NCBI GenBank assembly: GCA_000967895.1
Contig: FO203512.1
Span: 3,657,531-3,721,530 of the forward strand
Source of the DNA: Oleispira antarctica RB-8
GTDB taxonomy: Bacteria; Pseudomonadota; Gammaproteobacteria; Pseudomonadales; Oceanobacteraceae
Reading direction: 5' to 3'
DNA length: 64,000 bases
Numbering within the stretch: position 1 is the stretch's first letter; every line of letters begins with the position of its first letter. A model generated the notes under the pieces. It saw only the letters and a list, made by a program, of their open reading frames with translations. It searched no databases and was not told the origin of the DNA. The translations under genes and the position numbers were made by a program. Of this stretch, positions 17,963-27,053 are shown in pieces.

Positions 17963-18787
17963 TTACGCAATCCCTAAACGATCCATTGCTTTTCCTACCA
18001 GACCCGACTCATCAATATTATTAGGATGGAAGCTTGGCTTGAAATACGCCCTCAAATCTTTCCCCAAATTCTTATGTTTAAGTAGCATACTTTTTTGAGT
18101 TTCTTTTAAAAGTTTACGCGCCTCTTTTTTGCTGTAGCCATCTTGTAATAAGAAACTCTTCATCAAGCTATTAGAGGTTATATGAATAAACAGCATGGCA
18201 CTAATATAACCAAGGATACGCAACAAATAATTGCCATTACTTTCTTGGTAAACATCGAACGCAATGGCTTTATGTTCGATTTCTTCAATCGCATGCCACT
18301 GAATCAAATCCCGCATAGCAGGATGCGATTTCTCAATATCGTCATCAACCAAAGTCGCAGCCCCCAGTACAGCCGTCAGATGCTCAGCTCCGGCTGTCAT
18401 AGAAAGGCGTAAACCAGCAGGTAATACATCGCGCATTTTCAAAATAAACTTATCCAGCTTCTTCAGTTTATCGCGAAATACATAGCCGTTTTGCTCGAGT
18501 ACATCAAAAAACTTTTCATGCTCTATCGCATGCTGAGTTTCTTGACCAAAAAAACCTCGTGCTTGCTGCTTTAAATCTGGGTTGTCGATTTTGTTAAGGC
18601 CATCACGTACCGCGCGCATAAAGAAGCGCTCACCTTCAGGAAATAACAGATTTAAACCATCAAATAGATGGCTCTTCGCCAAACTGCCATTCATATAGTC
18701 TTTTGGCACATTAGAAAAATCGAAGCTCATCTTGCGTACAGGGATGGTTGAATCACCACTTAATTTTGTACTTAAAACCTTACTCAT
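17963..18787 (-). CDS. Predicted metal-dependent hydrolase (PF10118-like, ferritin-like helical bundle)
   Basis: 274 residues. Acidic and His clusters typical of di-iron helical proteins are visible: FPEGERFFMRAVRDG, GQETQHAIEHEKFFDVLEQNG, TAGAEHLTAVLGA and WHAIEEIEHKAIAFDVYQ. The ExxH/EH pairs are the likely metal ligands. Similar proteins are annotated as metal-dependent hydrolases, often beside AraC regulators and lipid genes, but their chemistry is unknown. A possible operon with the AraC gene (48-bp gap). Confidence 0.8.
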   Translation of the reverse strand: MSKVLSTKLSGDSTIPVRKMSFDFSNVPKDYMNGSLAKSHLFDGLNLLFPEGERFFMRAVRDGLNKIDNPDLKQQARGFFGQETQHAIEHEKFFDVLEQNGYVFRDKLKKLDKFILKMRDVLPAGLRLSMTAGAEHLTAVLGAATLVDDDIEKSHPAMRDLIQWHAIEEIEHKAIAFDVYQESNGNYLLRILGYISAMLFIHITSNSLMKSFLLQDGYSKKEARKLLKETQKSMLLKHKNLGKDLRAYFKPSFHPNNIDESGLVGKAMDRLGIA

Positions 18788-18970
18788 TTGACTACCCTCA
18801 CCGTCATTATTATTGTTATCGTATCGATACTAAGGAGATTAGCCTAAGCACCTAGGGTTTAAGTGACAAGGTATGTGCATATTGTGCCAATAGTATACCG
18901 TAAGCTGATTGACGATCGGTTTTTGCTTTGCCAATATAGCCACACTTTTAATTATTCAAAGCAGGCTACT

Positions 18971-19756
18971 ATGCGCAAGCTGTTGATCGCTTTACCTTTA
19001 ATGTTATTTGGCATGACGGCTTGGGGTCATGGCATGTCAGAGGAAGATAAGCTCAGAATCCTCGATGCGGGGTTCTTGGAATACATTGAGCTTGGGGCTA
19101 TGCATATGGTCACGGGCTATGACCACCTGCTGTTTATTTTTGCGGTAATCTTTTTCTTAAGCCGCTTCATCGATATCGTTAAGTTCATTACCGCCTTCAC
19201 CCTTGGCCATTCAATTACCTTATTGTTTGCAACACTATGGGGGATTCAAGCAAATTTCTATTTGATTGATGCCGTCATCGCATTAACGGTTTGTTATAAA
19301 GCCTTCGATAATCTCGACGGATTCAAAAAGCATCTTGATATCAAACCACCCAATTTAATGTGGATGGTCTTTATCTTTGGCTTGATTCATGGCTTTGGAC
19401 TATCGACTCGGTTGCAGGAATTGCCATTAGGGGATGAGGGATTGGTGGTTAAAATATTATCCTTCAATCTCGGGGTAGAACTGGGGCAAATTGTAGCCTT
19501 ATCTTTTATGCTGGTAGCACTTGCAGGCTGGCGTCAAACGGAATCCTTTGCCAAGTTTTCTAAACTGGCCAATTGGCTTCTAATGATTTTAGGCGCGTTG
19601 TTATTATTGATGCAGTTACACAGTTATCAGCATGCAGAATATGCCGATGATTTCCCATTGAATAAAGATGATCATAGCCATGTGCATGATGATATGCGTA
19701 AGGCAGAATCTGGTTTATCGGGCTATAAAAAACAATTTAACTTTCATCAGGAATAA
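18971..19756 (+). CDS. HupE/UreJ-type membrane protein with His-rich tail
   Basis: About 261 residues from MRKLLIALPLMLFGMTAWGHG. The frame extends upstream to 18863, but ATG 18971 has AGG 7 bp before it and opens a clean signal peptide. About six further membrane helices follow, with the HupE/UreJ hallmarks MVTGYDHLLFIFAVIFF, FTLGHSITLLFATL and FGLIHGFGLSTRLQ, whose His/Asp residues are thought to bind nickel or cobalt. The C-terminus is rich in His and Asp (KDDHSHVHDDM), another metal-handling sign. It is six bases from the next gene, which encodes a small exported protein. The metal is unproven. Confidence 0.85.
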   Translation: MRKLLIALPLMLFGMTAWGHGMSEEDKLRILDAGFLEYIELGAMHMVTGYDHLLFIFAVIFFLSRFIDIVKFITAFTLGHSITLLFATLWGIQANFYLIDAVIALTVCYKAFDNLDGFKKHLDIKPPNLMWMVFIFGLIHGFGLSTRLQELPLGDEGLVVKILSFNLGVELGQIVALSFMLVALAGWRQTESFAKFSKLANWLLMILGALLLLMQLHSYQHAEYADDFPLNKDDHSHVHDDMRKAESGLSGYKKQFNFHQE

Positions 19757-19762
19757 TCAACT

Positions 19763-20143
19763 ATGAAACAGCTAATCTTCTTAAAGCAATCCCTTAACTT
19801 AAAGCACATAGCCGCTTTAATCATCAGCAGTATTTTATTTTCAGCCAGCGCTTTTGGCCACGGCGGCAGTCACGAGCCAATTTCTGCAGAGAAAGCACAA
19901 GTAGTCGCCACTAAGGTTGCCAATCAATTCACCGCCATGGATCCAGGATTAGGATTTGGTAAGTTGCCGTTAAACTGGTTGGATTTACCGACAGAGCAAT
20001 CATCACTGCACACATCAGGAAAGGGCTATTACATCATCAAGTTAGATAATAGCGATGAGAAAAAAAGCCTGTATGTTTTGATGTCGATTACCGGTGAAGT
20101 GTACGACGCAAATTTCACCGGCGAGTTCGAAAACTTAAAATAA
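19763..20143 (+). CDS. Small exported protein, DUF6488-like, paired with the HupE-like permease
   Basis: 126 residues. The N-terminal signal peptide (LIISSILFSASAFGHG) is followed by mature GGSHEPISAEKAQVVATKVANQF and a C-terminal beta-rich part (YYIIKLDNSDEKKSLYVLMSITGEVYDANFTGEF), resembling PepSY-like or DUF6488 periplasmic proteins. The HGGSH motif at the mature N-terminus could bind metal. It starts 6 bp after the HupE-like stop, a clear two-gene operon. The function is probably a periplasmic metal-delivery accessory; that is inference. Confidence 0.7.
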   Translation: MKQLIFLKQSLNLKHIAALIISSILFSASAFGHGGSHEPISAEKAQVVATKVANQFTAMDPGLGFGKLPLNWLDLPTEQSSLHTSGKGYYIIKLDNSDEKKSLYVLMSITGEVYDANFTGEFENLK

Positions 20144-20165
20144 ACACTGCCGCTCTATAAGAGCG

Positions 20166-20196
20166 AGGGCATCGATAATTCAACATACGATGCCCT
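20166..20196. terminator. Bidirectional hairpin between convergent genes
   Basis: AGGGCATCG (20166-20174) pairs perfectly with CGATGCCCT (20188-20196) around a 13-nt loop. It lies between the stop of the small exported protein and the convergent acyl-CoA dehydrogenase stop. The T-run is weak. Confidence 0.55.
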
Positions 20197-20210
20197 AATA
20201 GACCTCTTCA

Positions 20211-21368
20211 TTAACTAATTTCTTTCAGTAACTCTCTAGCAATAATTACTCGTTGAATTTCGCTGGTACCTTCGTAAATGGTAGTAATACGCACATCACG
20301 ACTGTAGCGCTCTAGTGGGAATTCTTTTATGTAACCGTACCCGCCCATTAACTGTAATGCGGTATAGCAGGCTTTGTTAGCCTTTTCAGAAGCGAAGAGT
20401 TTTGCCATGGACGCTTCTTTGGAAAACGGCAAGCCTTTCGCTTTGGTATCGGCAGCATTCATCAATAATAATCGAGCAGCTTCTAAGTCGGTATAAGCAT
20501 CAGCCATCATCCATTGTAAGCCCTGGAAATTGGCAAGTGCTTGACCAAACTGCTCGCGTTCACTGATATAAACTCGGGCATAGTCCATAGCGGCTAAACC
20601 TATGCCTAAGGCCATTGAGCCAACGCCAATACGTCCACCGGCAAGTTCGCCTACTGCGACTTTAAAGCCTTGGTTAAGCTCGCCCATTAAGGCATCTTTT
20701 GGTATGCGGCAATTTTCAAAGACGACTTCGTTGGTTGCTGAGGCATTTTGCCCCATCTTTTCTTCGGCCTTTGAGATCGACAACCCTGGTGCATCTTTTT
20801 CGACGATAAAGCAGGAAATGCCTTTACCACGTCCCAACGATTTATCAGTCACTGCCCATACAATAAAGAGTCCCGCATATTCAGCGCTGGTAATAAACTG
20901 CTTACTGCCATTAAGCAGCCATTCTTCACCGTCTAAAATGGCGCTGGTTTTCATGTTGGATGGATCTGAACCGGCAGTGGTTTCGGTTAAGCAAAAACAA
21001 CCCGCGGGATATTCACCGCTGCATAACTTAGGTAAGTACTTTTCTTTCTGCTCTGCAGAGGCAACCGCTTGCATCACTTCGGCCACCATATTGTTCACCG
21101 ACATGGTCACGGCCGTTGAAGCACACGCTTTGGCAATTTCAGTAATGGCTAAACTAAAAACAACGGTGCCTGCTTCTGCGCCACCGTATTGGCTATCAAT
21201 ATTCAGCCCCATGAAACCCAGTTCAGCAAGCTGCTTTAAATTGGCTAGAAATATTGCGCGACCGCTTTCCCCCGTTAATTTGTCGGCGACGGGTAATAGT
21301 TCGGTTTGTGCAAATTTTTTCGCCAGCTGTTGAATCATCTGCTGGTCGTCATTCAGTGTCATATCCAT
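20211..21368 (-). CDS. Acyl-CoA dehydrogenase, short/medium-chain type
   Basis: 385 residues, FAD-dependent alpha,beta-oxidation of acyl-CoA with electrons passed to ETF. Signatures CFCLTETTAGSDPSNMKTSA and QLMGGYGYIKEFPLERYSRDVRITTIYEGTSEIQR are complete. The Glu of YEGT near residue 367 is the standard catalytic base of the SCAD/MCAD/SBCAD group. The AraC-type regulator gene lies 72 bp upstream on the same strand. It is divergent from the thiolase/FadB-like cluster, so it likely supplies the first step of that pathway. Chain-length preference is not readable from sequence. Confidence 0.95.
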   Translation of the reverse strand: MDMTLNDDQQMIQQLAKKFAQTELLPVADKLTGESGRAIFLANLKQLAELGFMGLNIDSQYGGAEAGTVVFSLAITEIAKACASTAVTMSVNNMVAEVMQAVASAEQKEKYLPKLCSGEYPAGCFCLTETTAGSDPSNMKTSAILDGEEWLLNGSKQFITSAEYAGLFIVWAVTDKSLGRGKGISCFIVEKDAPGLSISKAEEKMGQNASATNEVVFENCRIPKDALMGELNQGFKVAVGELAGGRIGVGSMALGIGLAAMDYARVYISEREQFGQALANFQGLQWMMADAYTDLEAARLLLMNAADTKAKGLPFSKEASMAKLFASEKANKACYTALQLMGGYGYIKEFPLERYSRDVRITTIYEGTSEIQRVIIARELLKEIS

Positions 21369-21440
21369 GGAGTATTTCTCTTGTTATATTTTTTATCGTT
21401 TTATTCTTTAAATAATTTTTAATTAGTTGAACATCACATA

Positions 21441-22454
21441 TCAATCACGACGTTCATCTCGCCCATGCTCTCGATAATGACGCGGAGATTGTCCCGTCCA
21501 TTGTTTAAAGGCTCTAGTGAACGCAGCGGGTTCATTAAATCCTACTTCTCGCGCGACTTGGTTAATCGCAACATCTTTATTATTAAGTAATTTCATCGCA
21601 TGATCCTGACGTAAGGAATCTTTTATATTTTGGTAGCTGCTATTTTCTTCTTTTAATCGTCGACGTAAGTTACGCGAGCTCATATTAAAATAGCCTGCGA
21701 CTTGTTCGATCAGTGGCATAGCCTCTGTTGTGCTTTCCCCCATATAGTTCATCACTTGGGTTGTGAAAGTACTGTGGAACATGGGCTTACTGAGTAAGTC
21801 GGCGGGAGAGTTTTTGAGGAACTGCTTTAATTCACGTTCTTGTTGTTTTATTGGCAGTGATAATGCACTGCGATCAAATACGATGCTATTTTCGTTTTGA
21901 TTGAATCGACAATGACAAGGGAAGAACAAGCTGTATTCTTTAACATGGTCAGGCACTGAATATTTAAAGTTGGCGTATTTTAGTGGCACCTTCTGCCCCA
22001 CCAGCCAAATAGAAAATCGATGCCAGATTAATAGAAAAAATTCGACAATAAAATGGTCTGGATCTAGCGACTCATCTTTTAAATAAAAACTTAATACCGC
22101 TTCTTCACCTTGCTCTTGAAAGCCAATACCCACGTCATTGCGAATCAAATCGTAAAAGTGCACCCCTTGGATCAAGGCGTCACGTAATGTCTGACAATGA
22201 ATTACTTGCTGCGCCATAATGGCAAATACACCCTGCTTGCAGCGCTGCTCGGTGAAGCCCATGAATTCGTCATCCATCGTCTTCCATACCGAGCGGATGA
22301 GATGGGTAACTTTTTCTGGTGCGAGTCTTTCTGAGCCGAGCGGATCTAAACCAGCCGCTTGTAACAAAGTATCGGTATCATAATTTAGCCGTTTAGCGCC
22401 TCGTATGACCGCAGCTTGGTAATAGGGAGAAATGGTATGAGTCTTTTTATTCAT
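21441..22454 (-). CDS. AraC-family regulator of the acyl-CoA locus
   Basis: 337 residues. The N-terminal ligand-binding domain is of the Arabinose_bd type (about 20-205). The C-terminal HTH pair contains QVAGYFNMSSRNLRRRLKEENSSYQ and the signature AREVGFNEPAAFTRAFKQWTGQSPRHYR. It is co-directional with the acyl-CoA dehydrogenase (72 bp) and divergent from the SDR-thiolase operon. The intervening 200 bp carries two identical TGTCCGTTTA decamers exactly 52 bp apart, the likely binding sites. By family it probably senses an acyl-CoA or fatty acid. Confidence 0.92.
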   Translation of the reverse strand: MNKKTHTISPYYQAAVIRGAKRLNYDTDTLLQAAGLDPLGSERLAPEKVTHLIRSVWKTMDDEFMGFTEQRCKQGVFAIMAQQVIHCQTLRDALIQGVHFYDLIRNDVGIGFQEQGEEAVLSFYLKDESLDPDHFIVEFFLLIWHRFSIWLVGQKVPLKYANFKYSVPDHVKEYSLFFPCHCRFNQNENSIVFDRSALSLPIKQQERELKQFLKNSPADLLSKPMFHSTFTTQVMNYMGESTTEAMPLIEQVAGYFNMSSRNLRRRLKEENSSYQNIKDSLRQDHAMKLLNNKDVAINQVAREVGFNEPAAFTRAFKQWTGQSPRHYREHGRDERRD

Positions 22455-22490
22455 TACTCGCGGCTCATCAGTTATCGATACACGCTAAAG

Positions 22491-22552
22491 TGTCCGTTTA
22501 AGATACTTATACTAGGATAACTAGATTTCAATTCATACCCAATGTCCGTTTA
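22491..22552 (+). promoter_or_regulatory. Paired direct repeats TGTCCGTTTA, candidate AraC operator
   Basis: TGTCCGTTTA occurs at 22491-22500 and 22543-22552. The 52-bp offset is about five helical turns, so both copies face the same side of the DNA. They sit in the divergent spacer between the AraC-type gene and the SDR gene, as expected for control of both directions. Confidence 0.65.
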
Positions 22553-22654
22553 TGGTAATAAGTCAGCCTTTTATGACATTGCCTGCCTCCACTATTTTCG
22601 CCACTATCTATGCCATGATTCAAATTCTAAAAATATAAAAATAGGGTTGTTGAA

Positions 22655-23416
22655 ATGGATATTAAAGGTGTTCCTGCTGTCGTTACCGGTGGTGCTTCTG
22701 GTTTAGGTGAAGCAACCGCAAGATTTTTAGCCAGCCAAGGCGCTAAGGTTGCTTTGTTTGATGTGCAAATGGATAAAGCACAAGCCGTTGCTAAAGAAAT
22801 TGGCGGTATCGCTGTTTATTGCGACGTCACCAGCGCAGAGAGTGCTGAACAAGCAATGCAAACAGCGAAAGAAGCTCATGGCGATTGTGGTATTGCGGTG
22901 AACTGTGCGGGTATTGGTAACCCTGGTCGCATCATTGGTCGTGAAGGCCCGATGACTTTGGATTTTTTTAGTAAGGTGATCCAAGTAAATCTGATTGGCT
23001 CTTTCAACATTTTACGATTAGCCGCAGACCAAATGAAAAATCGTAAAGCCAACGATAATGGTGAGCGCGGTGTGATTATTTCTACGGCTTCTGTTGCTGC
23101 TTTTGAAGGACAGATTGGACAAGCCGCTTACGCTGCCTCTAAAGGTGGCATTGTTGCAATGACCTTACCCGCTGCGCGTGAGCTGGCTAAATTTGGCGTA
23201 CGTGTTTTAGCCATTGCTCCGGGTCTGTTTATGACGCCAATGATGGAGTCTTTCTCACAAGAAATTCAAGACAGTCTCGCGTCTACTCTGCCTTTCCCAT
23301 CTCGCTTAGGTAAGCCTGCTGAGTTTGCTCGCTTAGTCAGAGACATTGTTGAGAACCCAATACTTAATGGCGAAGTCATTCGAATCGACTCCGCTTTGCG
23401 TATGGCGCCGAAGTAA
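22655..23416 (+). CDS. 3-hydroxyacyl-CoA dehydrogenase type 2 (HSD10-like SDR)
   Basis: 253 residues. NAD-binding TGGASGLGEATARFLASQGAKVALFD, NCAGIGNPG, catalytic STASVAAFEG and YAASKGG are all present. The insertion around GREGPMTLDFFSKVIQVNLIGSFN and the end VIRIDSALRMAPK are typical of HSD17B10-like enzymes, which oxidise 3-hydroxyacyl-CoA and, in branched-chain pathways, 2-methyl-3-hydroxyacyl-CoA. It is the first gene of the plus-strand cluster; a repeat element and 180 bp separate it from the thiolase. Confidence 0.9.
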   Translation: MDIKGVPAVVTGGASGLGEATARFLASQGAKVALFDVQMDKAQAVAKEIGGIAVYCDVTSAESAEQAMQTAKEAHGDCGIAVNCAGIGNPGRIIGREGPMTLDFFSKVIQVNLIGSFNILRLAADQMKNRKANDNGERGVIISTASVAAFEGQIGQAAYAASKGGIVAMTLPAARELAKFGVRVLAIAPGLFMTPMMESFSQEIQDSLASTLPFPSRLGKPAEFARLVRDIVENPILNGEVIRIDSALRMAPK

Positions 23417-23442
23417 TATCTTTCGATAAATAGAAGAGAGGA

Positions 23443-23543
23443 ATGACTAGGTAATTGTGAAGCAAATATGAGAGGCAGGGATTGCCGAATCTAAGGCTAC
23501 AGGGAAGTATTCATGCCGTTTTGTGGAATAAATACCTATTCAT
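23443..23543 (+). repeat. Dispersed CTACAGGGA element, copy A
   Basis: Core GGCTACAGGGAAGTATT at 23494-23510, preceded by GAGGCAGGGATTGCCGAA and followed by GCCGTTTTGTGGAATAAATAC. Outer arms 23443-23466 and 23520-23543 are inverted repeats (about 17 of 24 positions, with ATGA.TAGGTA shared). It sits between the SDR and thiolase genes. Confidence 0.75.
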
Positions 23544-23596
23544 GGATCGTTTTATAAACCTAATAAATAGTTACTCATTTTTTACGAGATATTTCT

Positions 23597-24805
23597 ATGA
23601 CAGCTGAAGCTTATATTTTTGATGCGATTCGTACTCCACGCGGGCGTGGTAAAGCGAGTGGTGCTTTGCACGAAGTTAAACCGATTACTCTGCTCAGCGA
23701 TTTATTGATTAGTCTGCAAGAGCGTAATCAATTTGATACTGCAGCAGTCGATGACATTGTCATGGGCTGCGTGACCGCTGTCGGTGACCAAGGCGCGGTG
23801 ATTGCCAAAACGGCCGCTTTGGCTGCTGGCTGGAATGAGGACGTAGCAGGTGTTGTGCTGAATCGTTTTTGCGCATCAGGATTAGAAGCCGTGAATATTG
23901 CGGCGATGAAAGTACGTTCTGGCTGGGAACACTTGGTTGTCGCTGGCGGTGTTGAATCGATGTCTCGAGTGCCAATGGGCAGCGATGGTGGCGCGTGGGC
24001 GATGGACCCAGAAACCAATGTTGCCACGGGTTTTATGCCACAAGGGATTGGCGCAGATTTGATTGGTACCTTGGGCGGTTACTCGCGTGAAGATGTGGAT
24101 GCTTTTGCTATGCGTTCGCACCATAAAGCCGCAGCCGCTTGGAAAAAGAACGCCTTCCAAAAATCGATTATTCCAGTTACAGATCGCAACGGCCTTATCT
24201 TACTTGAGCATGATGAATTAATTCGTGCTGAAAGCTCAGTAGAGACATTGGGTAAACTTAAGCCCTCTTTTAAGATGATGGGCGACATGGGTTTTGATAA
24301 CGTGGCGAAAGAACGTTATCCACAGGTTGAGTTTATTAATCATATTCATAGCCCGGGTAATTCATCGGGCATTGTTGATGGTGCAGCGGTGGTATTGATT
24401 GGCAGCGCCGCAGCAGGCAAGCAATTTAATATGACTCCTCGTGCCCGTATTGTAGCGACCGCGGTTGTTGGCGCTGAACCGACCATCATGTTAACCGGCC
24501 CCGCTCCGGCAGCGCGTAAAGCGTTAAAAGTGGCGGGCATGGATGTTTCTGATATTGATTTGTTTGAAGTGAATGAAGCCTTTGCTTCTGTCGTGATGCG
24601 CTTTATTGATGAGATGGGAATCAGTGAAGATATTGTTAACGTCAATGGTGGTTCTATTGCGATGGGTCATCCATTAGGTGCAACGGGTGCGATGATTTTA
24701 GGCACCTTGTTAGATGAGCTAGAAGCGAGAGATTTGAAGACGGGTCTAGTGACCTTGTGTGTCGGTGGCGGCATGGGCATCGCAACGATTATTGAACGCG
24801 TTTAA
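23597..24805 (+). CDS. Acetyl-CoA C-acyltransferase (thiolase)
   Basis: 402 residues, degradative thiolase II-like enzyme that cleaves 3-ketoacyl-CoA. Active-site Cys lies in [12 protein letters not shown] near residue 94, the His motif in [16 protein letters not shown], and the second Cys in [19 protein letters not shown] and [12 protein letters not shown] are also standard. It starts 12 bp before the FadB-like gene, forming a fadA/fadB-style pair, although the order is reversed compared with E. coli fadBA. Preferred chain length is unknown. Confidence 0.95.
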   Translation: MTAEAYIFDAIRTPRGRGKASGALHEVKPITLLSDLLISLQERNQFDTAAVDDIVMGCVTAVGDQGAVIAKTAALAAGWNEDVAGVVLNRFCASGLEAVNIAAMKVRSGWEHLVVAGGVESMSRVPMGSDGGAWAMDPETNVATGFMPQGIGADLIGTLGGYSREDVDAFAMRSHHKAAAAWKKNAFQKSIIPVTDRNGLILLEHDELIRAESSVETLGKLKPSFKMMGDMGFDNVAKERYPQVEFINHIHSPGNSSGIVDGAAVVLIGSAAAGKQFNMTPRARIVATAVVGAEPTIMLTGPAPAARKALKVAGMDVSDIDLFEVNEAFASVVMRFIDEMGISEDIVNVNGGSIAMGHPLGATGAMILGTLLDELEARDLKTGLVTLCVGGGMGIATIIERV

Positions 24806-24817
24806 GGGGATAATATA

Positions 24818-26989
24818 ATGACGACCAATTCTGTGATTTATGAAAAAGATCAGCACAACATTGTTCACCTAATTCTTGATAAGCCGAATGCTGGTGCCAA
24901 CTTAATGGACAATGAGTTTACCGACTCGTTAACCGCAGCTGTAGAAAAACTCCGACAAGACGATTATGCCGGTATTATTTTCCGCTCGGCGAAGTCGACC
25001 TTCTTTGCCGGGGGTAATCTCGACGATTTATTTACGACGCACAAAGAAAACGCCGATGTTTTGTATGACATGGTGAATCGTTTAAAACTGGCCATGCGTG
25101 AATTAGAAACACAGGGCAAGCCAGTCGTTGCCTGTATTAATGGCGCAGCATTAGGTGGTGGTTGGGAGCTGGCACTATCAGCTCATTATCGAGTTGCGTT
25201 AAATAAAGGCGTTATCTTGGGCCTGCCTGAAGTCACTCTGGGTTTATTACCGGGCGGCGGCGGTATCATTAGAATGACCCGCTTATTAGGTGTGCAAGCG
25301 GCCATGCCTTATTTACTGGAAGGTAAGCAATTCAAACCAGAAAAAGGTTTGAAACTTGGTTTAATTAACGAAGTTGTTGATTCGCCTGCAGCAATGCTGC
25401 AATCGGCTATTCAGTGGATTAAAGCTAATTCCTCAGCCGATTGTAATGTCCAGCAGCCTTATGATGTTAAAGGCCATAAGGTGCCAGGCGGACTACCCCA
25501 CCAGCCAGCCTTAGCAAAGATGCTACCGATTGCTCCAACCCTAATTCGCGCTAAAACCAAAGGCACCTTGCCTGCGCCAGAGTCGATTTTGGCTGTTATG
25601 GTGGAAGGTTTACAAGTCGATATCGATACGGCGATGCGTATTGAATCACGCTATTTCGTTGAATTGGTTTGCAGCCAAGTCGCCAAGAATATGATCGGTA
25701 CTTTTTGGTATCAGATGAACGAAATTAAAGCGGGCGCTGCCCGTCCGAAAAACATTGAACGTAAGAAGGTTAACAAACTTGGAGTCCTTGGCGCTGGTAT
25801 GATGGGCGCAGGTATTGCGTATTCATCAGCTATGAAAGGCATTGACGTTGTTTTAAAGGATGTGGATATTGAAAGTGCTGAAAAAGGCAAAGCGTACTCT
25901 GAAAACATTGTGAATAAAAAAGTAAAGCAAGGTCGTTTAAGCCAAGACAAAGCGGATGCATTATTGAGTGCGATATTAGCCACTGATAATGCTCAGCATT
26001 TAGCGGGTTGTGATTTAGTCATTGAAGCGGTTTTTGAAAACCGTGAGTTAAAAGCCAAGGTCACTCAAGAAGCCGAAGTTCAGTTATCAACTCAAGCTGT
26101 TTTTGCATCGAATACCTCTACTCTGCCTATTACCGGTTTAGCTCAAGCATCAGCACGCCCTCAGAATTTTATTGGTCTGCATTTCTTTTCTCCTGTAGAC
26201 AAGATGCCACTGGTAGAGATTATTTGCGGTGAAAAAACCTCTGATGAAACCTTAGCCCTAGCGTACGATTATGTTCAGCAAATTGGCAAAATACCAATTG
26301 TTGTCAACGACAGTCGTGGCTTTTACACCTCCCGAGTATTTGGCACCTTCGCTAACGAAGGTATTGCCATGTTAGGTGAAGGTATTCCTGCGGCAGCGAT
26401 TGAGAACGCGGCTTTCTTAACGGGTTTCCCTGTGGGCCCTTTGGCGGTTACTGATGAAGTTAGCTTAACGCTGGTCGAAAAAATTCGTAAGCAGACCATG
26501 CTGGATATGGCAGCAGAAGGTAAAGATTTTGTTCATCACCCTGGTGAAAAAACAGTTGATAAAATGCTGGCGATGGAACGTGCTGGCAAGTTAGCAGGCG
26601 CTGGGTTCTATGACTATCCCCAAAGTGATTCTAAAGAGAATAAAAAGAAACATCTTTGGGCAGGTTTAAAAGACACATTTGAAGACAATACGGTTGCTTT
26701 CGATCTGGCAGAAATCAAAGATCGCTTACTCTACATTCAGGCGATCGAAACTGTACGCTGCTTTGAAGAAAATGTATTAACCAGTGTGCGCGATGCCAAC
26801 ATCGGTTCCATCATGGGCATTGGTTTCCCAGTTTGGACCGGCGGTATTTTGCAGTTTATAAATCAAACGGGATTCGATGCTTTTATCGAGCGCGCTGAGT
26901 ATTTGTTTGAAACCTGCGGCGAGCGTTTCCGCGTGCCGAACTTGCTCAAAGACATGGCGAAAGACAATCGAGTATTTAAAGATAATTGA
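24818..26989 (+). CDS. Bifunctional enoyl-CoA hydratase/3-hydroxyacyl-CoA dehydrogenase (FadB/FadJ-like)
   Basis: 723 residues. The N-terminal crotonase domain (about 1-190) has INGAALGGGWELALSAHYRV and LGLPEVTLGLLPGGGG, which hold the two catalytic Glu residues. The central Rossmann domain (about 317-500) begins at LGVLGAGMMGAGIAYSSAMKG and has the catalytic His in IGLHFFSPVDKMPLVEI. The C-terminal helical domains (500-723) complete it. It performs hydration and NAD-dependent oxidation of the beta-oxidation spiral. It follows the thiolase by 12 bp. Together they should form a multifunctional complex. It looks closer to the FadJ-like group than to E. coli FadB. Confidence 0.93.
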   Translation: MTTNSVIYEKDQHNIVHLILDKPNAGANLMDNEFTDSLTAAVEKLRQDDYAGIIFRSAKSTFFAGGNLDDLFTTHKENADVLYDMVNRLKLAMRELETQGKPVVACINGAALGGGWELALSAHYRVALNKGVILGLPEVTLGLLPGGGGIIRMTRLLGVQAAMPYLLEGKQFKPEKGLKLGLINEVVDSPAAMLQSAIQWIKANSSADCNVQQPYDVKGHKVPGGLPHQPALAKMLPIAPTLIRAKTKGTLPAPESILAVMVEGLQVDIDTAMRIESRYFVELVCSQVAKNMIGTFWYQMNEIKAGAARPKNIERKKVNKLGVLGAGMMGAGIAYSSAMKGIDVVLKDVDIESAEKGKAYSENIVNKKVKQGRLSQDKADALLSAILATDNAQHLAGCDLVIEAVFENRELKAKVTQEAEVQLSTQAVFASNTSTLPITGLAQASARPQNFIGLHFFSPVDKMPLVEIICGEKTSDETLALAYDYVQQIGKIPIVVNDSRGFYTSRVFGTFANEGIAMLGEGIPAAAIENAAFLTGFPVGPLAVTDEVSLTLVEKIRKQTMLDMAAEGKDFVHHPGEKTVDKMLAMERAGKLAGAGFYDYPQSDSKENKKKHLWAGLKDTFEDNTVAFDLAEIKDRLLYIQAIETVRCFEENVLTSVRDANIGSIMGIGFPVWTGGILQFINQTGFDAFIERAEYLFETCGERFRVPNLLKDMAKDNRVFKDN

Positions 26990-27053
26990 TGCCCACCAAC
27001 TCTTATCTTCAAACTGATTACACATAATTTTAAAAATAAAAAAGGTAATGAAT

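Noticed and set aside
20602-21333. 243-residue plus-strand frame
   Set aside because: Antisense shadow of the clearly real acyl-CoA dehydrogenase on the minus strand.
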